Below are positions 17,733 to 27,078 of a stretch of 64,000 bases of DNA, in pieces (within the stretch, counting starts at the first letter, position 1; the number at the start of each line of letters is the position of its first letter). The stretch spans positions 1 through 64,000 of the forward strand of contig NZ_JAIMID010000021.1 in assembly GCF_019966535.1 (NCBI RefSeq). The letters are read 5' to 3'. The position numbers and the translations under genes are program-made. The DNA is from Mesobacterium pallidum. Lineage in GTDB: Bacteria > Pseudomonadota > Alphaproteobacteria > Rhodobacterales > Rhodobacteraceae. Under the pieces are notes generated by a model. It saw nothing but the letters and a program-made list of their open reading frames with translations, had not been told where the DNA came from and searched no databases.

Positions 17733-18323
17733 ATGAAACGGTTCCATGCATTGAGCGCGGCGCTAAAAATAAAATTCCTGTTGGGAGGGCCAGAATTGGC
17801 GACATATAGGTTCTTTGAGCAGCTATCAAAAGCTGCGGCAATATTTGGTGGTCTTGTATTGATTGGCATCACCATTTTGACATGTGCGTCTATTGCGGGT
17901 CGGGCAATGATTGGCCTAGGCCTAGGTCCAATCAAAGGTGACTTTGAATTGGTTGAGGCTGGTGTAGCAATAGCTGTATGTGCGTTTCTTCCTTGGTGCC
18001 AAATGCAGCGAGGACATGCGACCGTCGATCTTTTTACGAATATGCTTCCCATTGATGTAAATCGTTGGATCAATCTGATTTCTGAAGCGCTGATGGCGAT
18101 GGCGCTGGCTGTGATGACTTGGAAACTGTGGGACGGAATGGCAAATAAATTCGAATATGGCGATACAACTTTTATCCTCGAGATGCCTGTTTGGTGGCCC
18201 TACTTGGCTTGTTTCATTGTTTTGGTTCTCGCGTGTGTCGTTGCGGCATATCTTGTATTCGCAAGAGCCGTAGAGGCTTCAACCAAGACCAACATCATTT
18301 CTGGCTCGGGAGCGGTCCATTGA
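17733..18323 (+). CDS. dctQ: TRAP transporter small permease (DctQ family)
   Basis: 196 residues with four membrane segments (about 40-60, 75-95, 112-135, 153-178), matching the DctQ subunit that partners the large permease. An alternative TTG start at 17796, with GGGAGG seven bases before it, would give 175 residues and puts the N-terminus closer to the first membrane segment, as usual in this family. The ATG at 17733 has a weaker ribosome site. Its stop overlaps the DctM start. Confidence 0.85.
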   Translation: MKRFHALSAALKIKFLLGGPELATYRFFEQLSKAAAIFGGLVLIGITILTCASIAGRAMIGLGLGPIKGDFELVEAGVAIAVCAFLPWCQMQRGHATVDLFTNMLPIDVNRWINLISEALMAMALAVMTWKLWDGMANKFEYGDTTFILEMPVWWPYLACFIVLVLACVVAAYLVFARAVEASTKTNIISGSGAVH

Positions 18324-19642
18324 GTGTTCTTGAAATAGGAATTTGGTCGTTTCCTGCCCTTCTTGTCCTAATCTTTCTCCGCATTCCCATCGGTCTGTCG
18401 ATGTTGGTTGCCGGAGTGCTCGGCTCGTATCTAGTCACTGACAGTTGGTTGCCCATCTTGTCGAAAATGAAAAATGAGACTTACTCAACATTTTCAAGCT
18501 ATTCGCTGTCTATCGTGCCGTTGTTCTTGCTTATGGGCCAGTTTGCAACTTTGGGCGGAATGTCGCAGGCGCTGTTTAACTCAGCCGAAAAATGGGTAGG
18601 GCACAAAAGAGGCGGCGTTGCTATGGCCGCTATTGGCGCTTGCGCTGGTTTCGGTTCGATTTGTGGTTCTTCCTTGGCCACGGCTGCTACAATGAGCCAG
18701 GTCGCTCTACCGGAACTGCGCCGGCACGGGTATTCTGGACAATTGGCTACAGGCACTCTGGCCGCCGGCGGGACGCTTGGGATTTTGATTCCTCCGTCGT
18801 TTGTTCTTGTTATCTATGCCATTCTGACGGAACAGAATATTGCAAAGCTATTTGTTGTGGCGTTTATTCCTGGGCTCCTCGCTGCTTTAGGATATATGAT
18901 CGCAATTTCAATCTATGTTAGACTATTCCCCGAAACTGCCGGATCGAGGGAGAGAGCTCCCTATTCAGAAAGATTTCGATCGCTGATTGAGGTTTGGCCG
19001 GTAGTAGTGATTTTTCTTGCAGTAGTAGGAGGAATCTACTCCGGTTGGTTTACACCGACCGAGGGAGCTGCCGTTGGTGCCGCAGGAACTGGTCTTCTGG
19101 CTTTGATCAATGGCGGGCTAACTTGGAAGACACTTGTGTCGTGTCTGCTGTCAACAGCATCCGCAACAGCCATGATTTTCTTCATCGTTTTTGGTGCAAG
19201 TATCTACAATGGCTTTTTAGCTTTGAGCCAAGTTCCTGTCGAACTTGCGAATTGGGTAGTAGAGCTAGGGCTGAACCCGTGGGCAGTCTTGGTCTTGATT
19301 CTGTTGGTCTACTTAGTTTTGGGGTGCGTCATGGATTCTCTGTCTATGATTTTACTTACGATCCCAATTTTTTTCCCCATAGTCTCTGCGCTTGATTATG
19401 GGCTGGGAGCTGAGGAGTTTGCACTCTGGTTTGGGATCATTGTTCTTATCGTAGTGGAGGTGGGGTTAATTACACCACCGGTCGGTATGAACCTTTTCGT
19501 TATCAATTCTATGGCAAAGGAAACGCCTCTTTCTGCTACGTTTAGAGGTGTCGTGCCTTTCATTTTGTCCGATTTGATTAGGACTGCGATATTGGTAATG
19601 TTCCCCTCAATTACATTGGTGCTTTTGCGAATGCTTTACTGA
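18320..19642 (+). CDS. dctM: TRAP transporter large permease (DctM family)
   Basis: About 440 residues and around 12 hydrophobic segments, with DctM landmarks: FLRIPIGLSMLVAGVLGSYL near the N-terminus, GFGSICGSSLATAATMSQVALPELRRHGY, LAAGGTLGILIPPSFVLVIYA, the later GWFTPTEGAAVGA and LITPPVGMN. It carries the sodium-driven transport pathway. Translation appears to start at TTG 18320, overlapping the DctQ stop. A strong hairpin follows at 19758. Confidence 0.92.
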   Translation: MSVLEIGIWSFPALLVLIFLRIPIGLSMLVAGVLGSYLVTDSWLPILSKMKNETYSTFSSYSLSIVPLFLLMGQFATLGGMSQALFNSAEKWVGHKRGGVAMAAIGACAGFGSICGSSLATAATMSQVALPELRRHGYSGQLATGTLAAGGTLGILIPPSFVLVIYAILTEQNIAKLFVVAFIPGLLAALGYMIAISIYVRLFPETAGSRERAPYSERFRSLIEVWPVVVIFLAVVGGIYSGWFTPTEGAAVGAAGTGLLALINGGLTWKTLVSCLLSTASATAMIFFIVFGASIYNGFLALSQVPVELANWVVELGLNPWAVLVLILLVYLVLGCVMDSLSMILLTIPIFFPIVSALDYGLGAEEFALWFGIIVLIVVEVGLITPPVGMNLFVINSMAKETPLSATFRGVVPFILSDLIRTAILVMFPSITLVLLRMLY

Positions 19643-19757
19643 CCGTTGGCGGGATAGACTTCGCCTTTCTCAACTTAGTCTTCTTCCGCCTAAGTCGCAC
19701 TTAATCTCGCAGAGCAGTGAAGTGAATGAAAATTCGGAGATTAACAGGTTAGCCGGA

Positions 19758-19791
19758 GTATGGAGCCCACATTACTTTGTGGGCTCCATAC
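19758..19791. terminator. Strong hairpin after the TRAP operon
   Basis: Perfect 14-bp arms, GTATGGAGCCCACA (19758-19771) and its complement (19778-19791), around a six-base loop, followed by CAAAATC. The T run is poor on the forward strand, but the position after dctM and the arm strength suggest transcription termination or 3' end protection. Confidence 0.6.
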
Positions 19792-19972
19792 AAAATCCGA
19801 AGTCGATGTTGAGTAGCAGCTTAGGTTACTTCGCAAAAATTCAGGCATCCTGCCGTTGCCTAACTTTGCTAGGTAGCGGCGTACGACCTTCGGCAATGAA
19901 AAGTTGAAAGATGATCGACTCGAACGATGCCTTAGCCGTTTTCGAGGAATTTGGAATAACAAAGGAGGAATT

Positions 19973-20677
19973 ATGCCTAAACGTACTTTTGTTTTGGTGC
20001 CGGGAGCCTGGTTTGGTGGCTGGGTTTGGCGCGATCTGGCTGAGCGACTGCGTATGCAGGGGTGTATCGTCACTACCCCAACACTAACCGGTCTAGGTGA
20101 GCGCTGTCATACTAATTCCAATTCTGCCGATCTGACCCTTCATATTGAGGATGTAGTTTCGCACATTCAAATGGAAGGGCTAGACAATGTTGATCTATTG
20201 GGGTGGAGCTACGGAGGTATGGTTATCTCCGGGGTGCACTCCAGAATCCCTGAAAAAATTAGATCTCTAATATTTTTCGATGCATTTATGCCTGATAACG
20301 GTATGTCGCTGGTAGATATGATAGATATCGATAAGCGGGAATTGTACGATACGGCACGAGGCGCAGACCAAAAAATTCCTCCCATTTCTATGAAGGCTTT
20401 CGGCGTTAACGATCCAACAGTACTTGAATTTGTAGAGCCGCGGACGTGCTTGCAGCCTTGGCGTACGTTTTTTGAGCCAGTTAGTGTTTCGCCTGACATC
20501 GGTCTAGTTTCGCAGTCTTATATACTTTGCACCAAATGGGGAATAGTTTCGCCTATGACTCGTTTTCTGCCTTTGGCGCTTACGCGCAAGGCGAATGTAA
20601 TTAAAGTCAAAGGTAGTCATCTGGCAATGCTGACCGAACCAGATGAAACACTTGCTGCCGTACTATCCACTCCTTAA
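19973..20677 (+). CDS. Alpha/beta-fold hydrolase (esterase-like)
   Basis: 234 residues. N-terminal FVLVPGAWFGGWVWRDLAERL carries the oxyanion loop, GWSYGG (about 83) the nucleophile Ser, and GSHLAMLTEP near the C-terminus the catalytic His. It belongs to the small cytosolic esterases related to plant salicylate/MeJA esterases and bacterial EstC. Beside an organic-acid importer it might cleave an ester of the imported aromatic acid, but the substrate is not visible. An AGGAGG site lies just before the ATG at 19973. A canonical acid residue position is uncertain. Confidence 0.82.
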   Translation: MPKRTFVLVPGAWFGGWVWRDLAERLRMQGCIVTTPTLTGLGERCHTNSNSADLTLHIEDVVSHIQMEGLDNVDLLGWSYGGMVISGVHSRIPEKIRSLIFFDAFMPDNGMSLVDMIDIDKRELYDTARGADQKIPPISMKAFGVNDPTVLEFVEPRTCLQPWRTFFEPVSVSPDIGLVSQSYILCTKWGIVSPMTRFLPLALTRKANVIKVKGSHLAMLTEPDETLAAVLSTP

Positions 20678-20912
20678 GGCGCCCTAAACCGATTCATCAC
20701 ATACATTTAGATTTGCTCAGATGTACCGCAGAAATCTCATATTATAGATGGCACAGTTTGCGGGCTAGCGCTGTAATTGATGGGCTACCGCTTCCGCGCA
20801 AGATGCCGATCTTTTGTGGGGGCAGTCAGTATCAGTTATAGAATCGCAAATTTCGTTTTCAGCGTGTGAATGCTCTGGAGGAGTGCCAAATTCATTCGGC
20901 TAACATTCTAGG

Positions 20913-22349
20913 GTGGAGATTTTCCTCCGAATTGTTGTTGTGAGGTACGTGAAAACAATGCAAATGGTTGCTCGCCAAAGATGGCTATCTAGAGCCTCAT
21001 CCATTCTGCTGCTCGGTGGAACCGTTTTCACTCTCGCAGATTTATTAAGTGAAAATCACTTGTTTGCAGGAGCTGCGATGGTGTTGATCGTGTCTCACAT
21101 TCTATTGTGCTGGCATTCCGTGCGATCGAACTCCAAAATTATGTTCCTACTCGCCATCCTATCTGGGTTGTTATTGATTCTTGCCGGGGGCGAGGTGGAA
21201 AGCCTTGCCCTTGCTGCGAGCCGCGCGCTCTACCTTCCAGCGCTGCTGACCGTCATGGCGATTCTGCGGGTGGCTGCGACACGTTCGAAAATCGTTAGCA
21301 CCGCTGCGCACTTCCTGGTCACCCAGTCACCTTCACGGAGGTTTGCGCTTTTGGCAAGCGGAAGTCATATCTTTGGCATCTTGCTGAACCTTGGTGGTAT
21401 CCAGCTTCTGTTAACGATTGCGTTGGCGCAGCGTAACCGTCTCGCGCCAACGCACGATATTGGAGAAGTACAGGGCCAGAGAATTACAAATGCAGTACTC
21501 CGCGGATTCGGAGCGACGATTCTTTGGTCGCCTATGGGCCTCGCGATCAACATGCTCATCCCAATGATGCCGAGCATCGATTACATTTCCTATTTGCCAT
21601 ATGGTCTCGGTCTAACTGTGATATTCTTCGTCCTAGGTTGGATCTTTGATCGCCTGGAAAACACGGTTCACCCTACATTTGTGCCACCGACTCATGAAGG
21701 CGCTGGTTTGGCGATGGTCGCGCTTCTCGGATTAGTTCTCTCTATCACGGGGTTATCGGCTGTTTCGGAGGCGCTGATCGGAATTCCATTACGTGCGGCA
21801 ATTCTAATTGTTATTCCCTTAGTAGCGGTCCTTTGGGTGCTACTAACTGAAAGGCAACCCTTCTCTAATAGCCTGACATCCCTCGCCCGCGAAGGTTTCA
21901 AAGCGCTCCCGGATTCCACCAGTGAAATTTGCCTGATTGGGGCCAGTGCCTTTCTTGGTTTTACTGTTGTTGAAATACTACCAGACGATCATCTTCGAAA
22001 GCTGTTTGAGAGTGTTTCAATTAGTCCTGGCGCAGTGGGATGCATTGTTATTCTTCTTATGACAGCGGCTGGCCAACTTGGTTTATCGCCGATGGTAAGT
22101 GCGTTGGTTTGTACCGGTGCAATAATCTCATCAGGAATTGATGTGCCCGATCTGATATTGATGATAGCTGTCATGTGTGGCTGGTCTGGTACCATGCTCA
22201 TTTCTCCATTTGCATCACCATTGGCGATCGCCGTGGCCTTGACTGGCAAGCCCGCTCATGAGGTTGGGCTGAAATGGAACGGCAGCTTTGTGGTGTGCTA
22301 TTATTTGGTAATAATGATAGTACTTTTGATCGCAGGCGCGATGACCTGA
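20913..22349 (+). CDS. Large polytopic permease, possibly ion-transporter superfamily
   Basis: 478 residues with about 12 hydrophobic segments spread over the whole length and few soluble loops. The two halves look similar (for example the segment with LNLGGIQLLLTIALAQRN against LGLSPMVSALVCTGAI), as in the citrate/arsenite-type ion transporters. I cannot name the family with certainty. It starts at GTG 20913; an ATG at 20958 would drop 15 residues. It follows the hydrolase on the same strand after 235 non-coding bases and may be a second uptake or efflux system of the module. Confidence 0.7.
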   Translation: MEIFLRIVVVRYVKTMQMVARQRWLSRASSILLLGGTVFTLADLLSENHLFAGAAMVLIVSHILLCWHSVRSNSKIMFLLAILSGLLLILAGGEVESLALAASRALYLPALLTVMAILRVAATRSKIVSTAAHFLVTQSPSRRFALLASGSHIFGILLNLGGIQLLLTIALAQRNRLAPTHDIGEVQGQRITNAVLRGFGATILWSPMGLAINMLIPMMPSIDYISYLPYGLGLTVIFFVLGWIFDRLENTVHPTFVPPTHEGAGLAMVALLGLVLSITGLSAVSEALIGIPLRAAILIVIPLVAVLWVLLTERQPFSNSLTSLAREGFKALPDSTSEICLIGASAFLGFTVVEILPDDHLRKLFESVSISPGAVGCIVILLMTAAGQLGLSPMVSALVCTGAIISSGIDVPDLILMIAVMCGWSGTMLISPFASPLAIAVALTGKPAHEVGLKWNGSFVVCYYLVIMIVLLIAGAMT

Positions 22350-22543
22350 GCTAATGGGATGAACAGCCTTCCCACCAACCCGCTGCTAGAGTGTCGGACT
22401 AGGTGGAGAGAGGAGAATCTGATGGCCATGCTTTCCTCTTTACTTTTTAATGTCTGGCGTAAGACCTGGGAGGCTACGCCGCATCTAAAGCGCTCTATAG
22501 CTAGTGGAAGCTTTGAAGTTACAAAGGTCTTTTTGCGCGGATA

Positions 22544-22880
22544 ATGGCCGGCGTCGTTCAAGGACACGACGAGGACAAGACCTCAAAGTTCGCTGTAACC
22601 TACCTGAAGATGCTCCGTTGCGCGACCGGTAGGGTCTTTAAAAGAGGGAGCGATGCCACCTTATCTGTCGCACTAAGGGCGGCGTGGACACAAAACTTAA
22701 TTCCAAACCCAAAGCAACGGACAGCCTGCGCGAAGTACAACCAGCGCCGCAATTGGGCCGAAAGCACGTTCGGCAGGCTCAAGGATTGGAGGTGTGTGGC
22801 GACGCGCCATGACCGAAGTCACAAGGTTTTCCTCTCCGCTATCGTTCTCGCACTAGTCGTCATCTACTGGTTTTGGATTT
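22544..22880 (+). pseudogene. IS5-family transposase remnant (C-terminal part)
   Basis: The frame is open to 22960, but only the middle is recognisable: CAKYNQRRNWAESTFGRLKDW then RCVATRHDRSHKVFLSAIVLAL, matching the end of IS5-family transposases (RRNRIEIMFGRLKDWRRVATRYDR type). The N-terminal three quarters are missing. It marks the right border of the AT-rich importer segment; composition returns to GC-rich immediately after it. Confidence 0.7.
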
Positions 22881-22983
22881 TGACACTAAGCCAAGAACTG
22901 AAAGTGTCACTTGAGAAAGTCCGAGAAAGGGAAGCCCGGGTGCCGGGCTTGAAAGGATAGAGAGAGCCTCATCCGGGTCCGGC

Positions 22984-25173
22984 ATGACAAGGACCCTGAT
23001 CATGGCCAAGACCACAACTCGCCCGAAACCCGCCACCTCCAAGAAGACCGAAGCATCCGGATCGGCCGCGCCTGACGGCGCCGCCGACATCCGAATGATC
23101 CCGCTCGATCAGTTGGAGCCGAGCCCGCTCAACGTCCGCAAAGTCGCGGCAAGCGCCAGCGATGATGCAGAACTCCTCGCGAGCATCCGCGAGACGGGCA
23201 TCAAACAGAACCTGGTGGTTCATGCGTTGTCAGAGACACGTTTTGCGGTAGATGCCGGCGGTCGCCGCCTCAAGGCGCTGAAACAACTCGCCGAGAACGG
23301 TGTGATCCCCGCAGACCACCCGGTGCCCTGCCTCGTCGAAGATGAGCGCAACGCTGTCCTCACCTCCGCCACGGAAAACCTCCAGCGCGCTGCCATGCAC
23401 CCGGCAGACCAGTTCGAAGCTTTCGACAAGATGATCGCTGAAGGCCGCAGCGAGGACGAGATTGCGCTGAAATTCGGCGTCTCCGTCGACCTGGTGCGCC
23501 GCCGTTTGAAACTCGCTCGTGTCGCGCCCGAGATCATCGAGCAGTTCCGCGCAGGCGATCTGACCCTCGAATGCGTCATGGCGTTCACGCTGACCGACGA
23601 TCATGATCGTCAACTGGCGGTCTGGAACGCGGTGAAGGGTAGCTATCACATCCATCCTCAAAGCATCAAACGCCAGCTGACCGAGACGGCGCATTCGGCG
23701 AACTCGGCCTTGGGGCGTTTTGTCGGTATCGAGGCCTATGAGGCGGCGGGTGGTGTTCTGCTGCGTGATCTCTTCGATGATCGTGCCTGCGCCCATATGG
23801 AAAACCCCGACCTCCTCGAGCGCCTCGCTATCGAAAAGTTGCAGGCTGCGGCCAAACCCTTCGAGGCCGACTGGAAATGGGTCGAGGTGCATCTCTCGGT
23901 GGATTATGGCGCGTTTCGCAGTTTCGGGCGGGTCTATCCGCAGGATATCGACCCCGATCCGGACCTGCTTGCCGAGGAAGAGCGTCTCATCGCGCGCGAG
24001 GAAGAACTGGCGGCGCAGAATGACGGTGAGGATTGGACTGACGCCGAAACCGAGGAATATTACGCCATTGAGCCGCGCCTGCGTGAGATCGAGGCCCTTC
24101 AGCGCGAACGGCAACCCTATGCGGACGAAGATCGCGCTATTGCCGGTGTCGTTCTGACCATCGGTCATGACGGGGCGCTTCGGGTCGAGAAAGGCCTCGT
24201 GCGACCGGAGGATATTCCGGCCGCGCCCGAGCCCGACGATACCACCAAAAATGCGGATGGCGCCCCCTCCCCTGCCCGGCCACAGGTGACGCCGCCGACC
24301 TCCTCCACGCCGGTGCCGAGCTCCGACCCGGCCGCGACGTTGCGCAAAGCCGATGGGATTTCGGCGAGCTTGGCCGATGATCTGCGCGCAACGCGCCAGC
24401 ATATCCTCAGGGCACATCTCGCGGCGGATTTCGAGGTGGCGTTCGATGCGATGCTCTACGCGCTCTGCGAACAGGCTTTGGGGCGGTCCTACAACAACGA
24501 GGCGCTCGACATCTCGATCCGTCCCTTCCAGGTGCAGAACCGCGAGGTGCTGCATGCAGATACTGTTGCCCAAAAGATGCTCGAGGCGCTGGAACAGGAT
24601 CTCGCTACTGACTGGATGACGCTGGAGAAACCCCAGGACTTCCGGGCGATGTCGGCGCTGCCCATCGCGGACAAGCAGGCGCTGTTCGCCTGGGCAACGG
24701 GTTTGGCGGTCAAACCGCAGCTGTCCTCCGACAATCGCCCCTCCCCGATCATCGAAGAGATTGGTGCGCGGCTTGATGTCGACGTCGCGGCTTGCTGGCG
24801 CCCGACGGCGCAGAATTACTGGGGTCGGGTCAACAAGGGCCATGCGGTTGCCACGTCGCGCAAGTTGATTGGTGACGACTACGCCGAGGATCGCAATCGC
24901 GAGCGCAAGGGCGATATCTCCGCCGCGATGGAGCGGGCTTTCGCGGAAACCGCCAGCGAGACGGAAGGTTTCGACGCCGCGACGGTTGCAAAGACGACGC
25001 GCTGGCTGCCCGACGGGATGGTGTTTGCCGGTGCGACTGAGGCCGACGCCAAAATGATTGGCGATGCGTCCGAGGCGGAGGAAGGCGACGTGCCCGCCGC
25101 AGACGTACTGGCCGAGGCGGAGAGTGAGGAACCGTCGTCCTTGCCCGCCTTTCTCAGCGGGGACGCGGCCTGA
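22984..25173 (+). CDS. ParB/KorB-like nuclease-domain protein
   Basis: 729 residues. Residues about 35-140 form a ParB N-terminal domain (IRMIPLDQLEPSPLNVRK, then GGRRLKAL and the ENLQRAAMHP motif), followed by a helix-turn-helix of the KorB type (SEDEIALKFGVSVDLVRRRLKLAR). The long C-terminal part is acidic with charged helices and a Pro-rich linker near 420. It is too long for the plasmid partition ParB and the replicon has its own RepB, so a regulatory or accessory plasmid role is likely. A start at 23002 would drop six residues. It heads the accessory block that runs to 35 kb. Confidence 0.8.
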   Translation: MTRTLIMAKTTTRPKPATSKKTEASGSAAPDGAADIRMIPLDQLEPSPLNVRKVAASASDDAELLASIRETGIKQNLVVHALSETRFAVDAGGRRLKALKQLAENGVIPADHPVPCLVEDERNAVLTSATENLQRAAMHPADQFEAFDKMIAEGRSEDEIALKFGVSVDLVRRRLKLARVAPEIIEQFRAGDLTLECVMAFTLTDDHDRQLAVWNAVKGSYHIHPQSIKRQLTETAHSANSALGRFVGIEAYEAAGGVLLRDLFDDRACAHMENPDLLERLAIEKLQAAAKPFEADWKWVEVHLSVDYGAFRSFGRVYPQDIDPDPDLLAEEERLIAREEELAAQNDGEDWTDAETEEYYAIEPRLREIEALQRERQPYADEDRAIAGVVLTIGHDGALRVEKGLVRPEDIPAAPEPDDTTKNADGAPSPARPQVTPPTSSTPVPSSDPAATLRKADGISASLADDLRATRQHILRAHLAADFEVAFDAMLYALCEQALGRSYNNEALDISIRPFQVQNREVLHADTVAQKMLEALEQDLATDWMTLEKPQDFRAMSALPIADKQALFAWATGLAVKPQLSSDNRPSPIIEEIGARLDVDVAACWRPTAQNYWGRVNKGHAVATSRKLIGDDYAEDRNRERKGDISAAMERAFAETASETEGFDAATVAKTTRWLPDGMVFAGATEADAKMIGDASEAEEGDVPAADVLAEAESEEPSSLPAFLSGDAA

Positions 25174-25209
25174 CGACGCGAACACCGATCTGATTACCAC
25201 ATGAACTTT

Positions 25210-25236
25210 GGGCCGTCCTCACATCGAGGGCGGCCC
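25210..25236. other. Hairpin leader 1 before the DUF3768 gene
   Basis: GGGCCGTCCTC (25210-25220) pairs with GAGGGCGGCCC (25226-25236) with one mismatch, followed by CTTTC. A near copy lies before the next gene (25714-25732) with the shared core CCTCACxTCGAGGGCGG and the same CTTTC tail. It could terminate the upstream transcript or act as a processing site. Confidence 0.5.
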
Positions 25237-25300
25237 TTTCCGGCTGGCGGGTTGCCTACAGCCGATATCGGATCGGCTGGCCCGTCCCCGGAGACATCCC

Positions 25301-25681
25301 ATGACCACCACCCTTGACCTCGATCCCGTTCGGGAAGCAGCACTGATCGCCACGCAGAATGATGCGTTTCGACGTTCCATCCTCGGAAACACTACTGTTG
25401 CCGATGCCCCGCAGGGCCAGTTCGTGATGACACGCGGCGTCGCGGCGCTTGGGCCTGACGCCCAACTGGAGCTCACCCGCCGTGTTGCCGCGTTTGACGG
25501 GTTCGATGCCGACAGCGACCCGCAGGGCTGGCATGAGATGGGGGTCATCGAGTTTGAGGACATGACGGTCTGGTTCAAGATCGACTTGTATGACGTCGAT
25601 TATCAGTACGGTTCGCCCGAGCCCTCCGATCCCGAACAGACGCGTCGCGTGCTGACCCTGCTTCTGCCGTCGGAATACTGA
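25301..25681 (+). CDS. DUF3768 family protein
   Basis: 126 residues. NDAFRRSI near residue 20, VMTRGVAALG, the DADSDPQGWHEMG stretch and the C-terminal KIDLYDVDYQYGSPEPSDP followed by RRVLTLLLPSEY are the marks of the DUF3768 family, common on alphaproteobacterial plasmids and of unknown function. No membrane or export signal. The ATG at 25301 follows a GGAGAC site. Confidence 0.85.
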   Translation: MTTTLDLDPVREAALIATQNDAFRRSILGNTTVADAPQGQFVMTRGVAALGPDAQLELTRRVAAFDGFDADSDPQGWHEMGVIEFEDMTVWFKIDLYDVDYQYGSPEPSDPEQTRRVLTLLLPSEY

Positions 25682-25713
25682 ACGCTCACCGCATCTCCAA
25701 CAGTGTCCCGGAA

Positions 25714-25732
25714 CGCCCTCACCTCGAGGGCG
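25714..25732. other. Hairpin leader 2
   Basis: CGCCCTC (25714-25720) pairs with GAGGGCG (25726-25732), followed by GTCCTTTC. It repeats the core of leader 1 and lies between the DUF3768 gene and the next small gene. Confidence 0.5.
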
Positions 25733-25799
25733 GTCCTTTCGTGCTGCCGGGTTCCAAGGGGCGCGATGCCCGCGTTCCGCCCGCCGCAGGAGACCAGAA

Positions 25800-26096
25800 A
25801 TGGCCAAGACACTCGATTACCAGATCACCCTCTATCCCGCGCATCGCGATGGCGCCTTTGTTGTTACCCAGTTCCAGATGCTGGGGAGCTACCCCGAAAA
25901 GCGCATCCAGGCCGCTGGCATGGATGACCTGATCGACAAGGTGACGCAGTTCGCGATGGAGCATGGCGAGAGTTGCAGCGCTTCGGTGCGCTGCCTCGCC
26001 CCGCGCAAACCGCCTGGGTTCAAGCGCGCGACCGAGAACCTTTATTTCAACCTGGTTGACCGGACAGCTGAAAACCGCGGCGACGCGGCGGCCTGA
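25800..26096 (+). CDS. Small plasmid hypothetical protein
   Basis: 98 residues, soluble, beginning MAKTLDYQITLYPAHRDGAF. The predicted short strands suggest a compact alpha/beta domain. I recognise no family. It is one of a series of small genes in the same direction, each preceded by a hairpin; the series looks like a conserved plasmid accessory block rather than a random collection. Confidence 0.65.
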   Translation: MAKTLDYQITLYPAHRDGAFVVTQFQMLGSYPEKRIQAAGMDDLIDKVTQFAMEHGESCSASVRCLAPRKPPGFKRATENLYFNLVDRTAENRGDAAA

Positions 26097-26117
26097 AGCC
26101 CGCTTGAGGAAACCACC

Positions 26118-26144
26118 AGGGCGGCCTGGCTGAGCGGTCGCCCT
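26118..26144. other. Hairpin leader 3
   Basis: AGGGCG (26118-26123) pairs with CGCCCT (26139-26144) around a GC-rich loop, before the gene at 26175. It is weaker than its neighbours but in the same position. Confidence 0.35.
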
Positions 26145-26174
26145 CCCCTCTCCCAATTCCAAAGGACCAAAGAC

Positions 26175-26558
26175 ATGACACAAGCGACTGATTTCTACGC
26201 GCAGATGCTCGAATCTCAGAGACCGGCTGCTGAACAGCGGGTCGAGACCCGTGCGGCGCTTCTCTCCGAGTTGCGCACCCTCGGTGCGACGAGCATCGAG
26301 GTGCAATACGAAGGCTACGGAGATTCCGGCAACGTTGAGGATGTCGTGGTGACGCCTGATGCGATCACCCTGACGGAGGAGTTGCGGCGCCGGGTCGAAG
26401 ACTTCGGTTGGGATTTTGCCTATGCTCTGAGCCCAGGCTTCGAGAACAACGAGGGCGGCTACGGCGAACTGACCTGGTCGCTCGAGGCGGACAAGATCGA
26501 TGTCAGCCACTCGAACCGCTATATCGCGTCTGCGACCACCGAACACGAGGGACTTTAA
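26175..26558 (+). CDS. Small plasmid protein (possibly DUF6878)
   Basis: 127 residues. The first half is a helical stretch followed by LGATSIEVQYEGYGDSGNVEDV, and the later part reads VEDFGWDFAYALSPGFENNEGGYGELTW. This acidic, Gly-rich end looks like the DUF6878 family seen on Rhizobiales and Rhodobacterales plasmids, though I recall that pattern only loosely. Function unknown. It ends three bases before the next start, so the two are co-translated. Confidence 0.7.
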   Translation: MTQATDFYAQMLESQRPAAEQRVETRAALLSELRTLGATSIEVQYEGYGDSGNVEDVVVTPDAITLTEELRRRVEDFGWDFAYALSPGFENNEGGYGELTWSLEADKIDVSHSNRYIASATTEHEGL

Positions 26559-26561
26559 CAC

Positions 26562-27038
26562 ATGGCACATCCCCTCCATCACGCCGAAAGTTCGGCCCGA
26601 AAGTTCGGTGGAGTTCCAGATGATTACCAGCATGTGCATGACTGGTTTGACTCATCCAAAGAGCACCTGGCCCTCTTTGTCCACCGAGCCTACCGCCATC
26701 ATACGGCCGGAATCTATGATGCCCAACGGATCTTCGGACACAGCCTGACCAACAGCGCGGGCCGGGTCGTCCCGATCCGCTGGATTGGCGAGCAGCATGT
26801 GCGCGAAGACTGCCAGGGGCGCATCCCGTCGTTGGCGGACTGGCTCGCCCGCATTCAGCCGGAGCCGTGGATGGCCAATGGCCGGATAGACAACGATCCG
26901 ACGCAGATCGGCAGCGATCCGCGCGCGGTCTGGATCGCGGCGGTGGCCAATCACCAGACCATTCTCGGGTTTGAGGATTGGCTTCTCAAGGTCTCGGTCG
27001 AGCACGTCCAGCATCGCCTGAACCGCGACGCCGCCTGA
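26562..27038 (+). CDS. DUF6915-like protein
   Basis: 158 residues. The beginning HPLHHAESSARKFGGVPDDY, the central HDWFDSSKEH, RHHTAGIYDAQRIFG, and IGEQHVREDC with PSLADWL form a conserved His-rich pattern that I associate with DUF6915. The ordered His and Asp residues could bind a metal, but no activity is established. It is translationally coupled to the preceding gene. Confidence 0.7.
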   Translation: MAHPLHHAESSARKFGGVPDDYQHVHDWFDSSKEHLALFVHRAYRHHTAGIYDAQRIFGHSLTNSAGRVVPIRWIGEQHVREDCQGRIPSLADWLARIQPEPWMANGRIDNDPTQIGSDPRAVWIAAVANHQTILGFEDWLLKVSVEHVQHRLNRDAA

Positions 27039-27078
27039 TCCGTCGAGCGGCAAACTCACCAACCACCTGACCACGTCG

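Noticed and set aside
22359..22544. Plus-strand frame between permease and IS5 remnant
   Set aside because: Short, no product recognisable, sits at an insertion-sequence junction.
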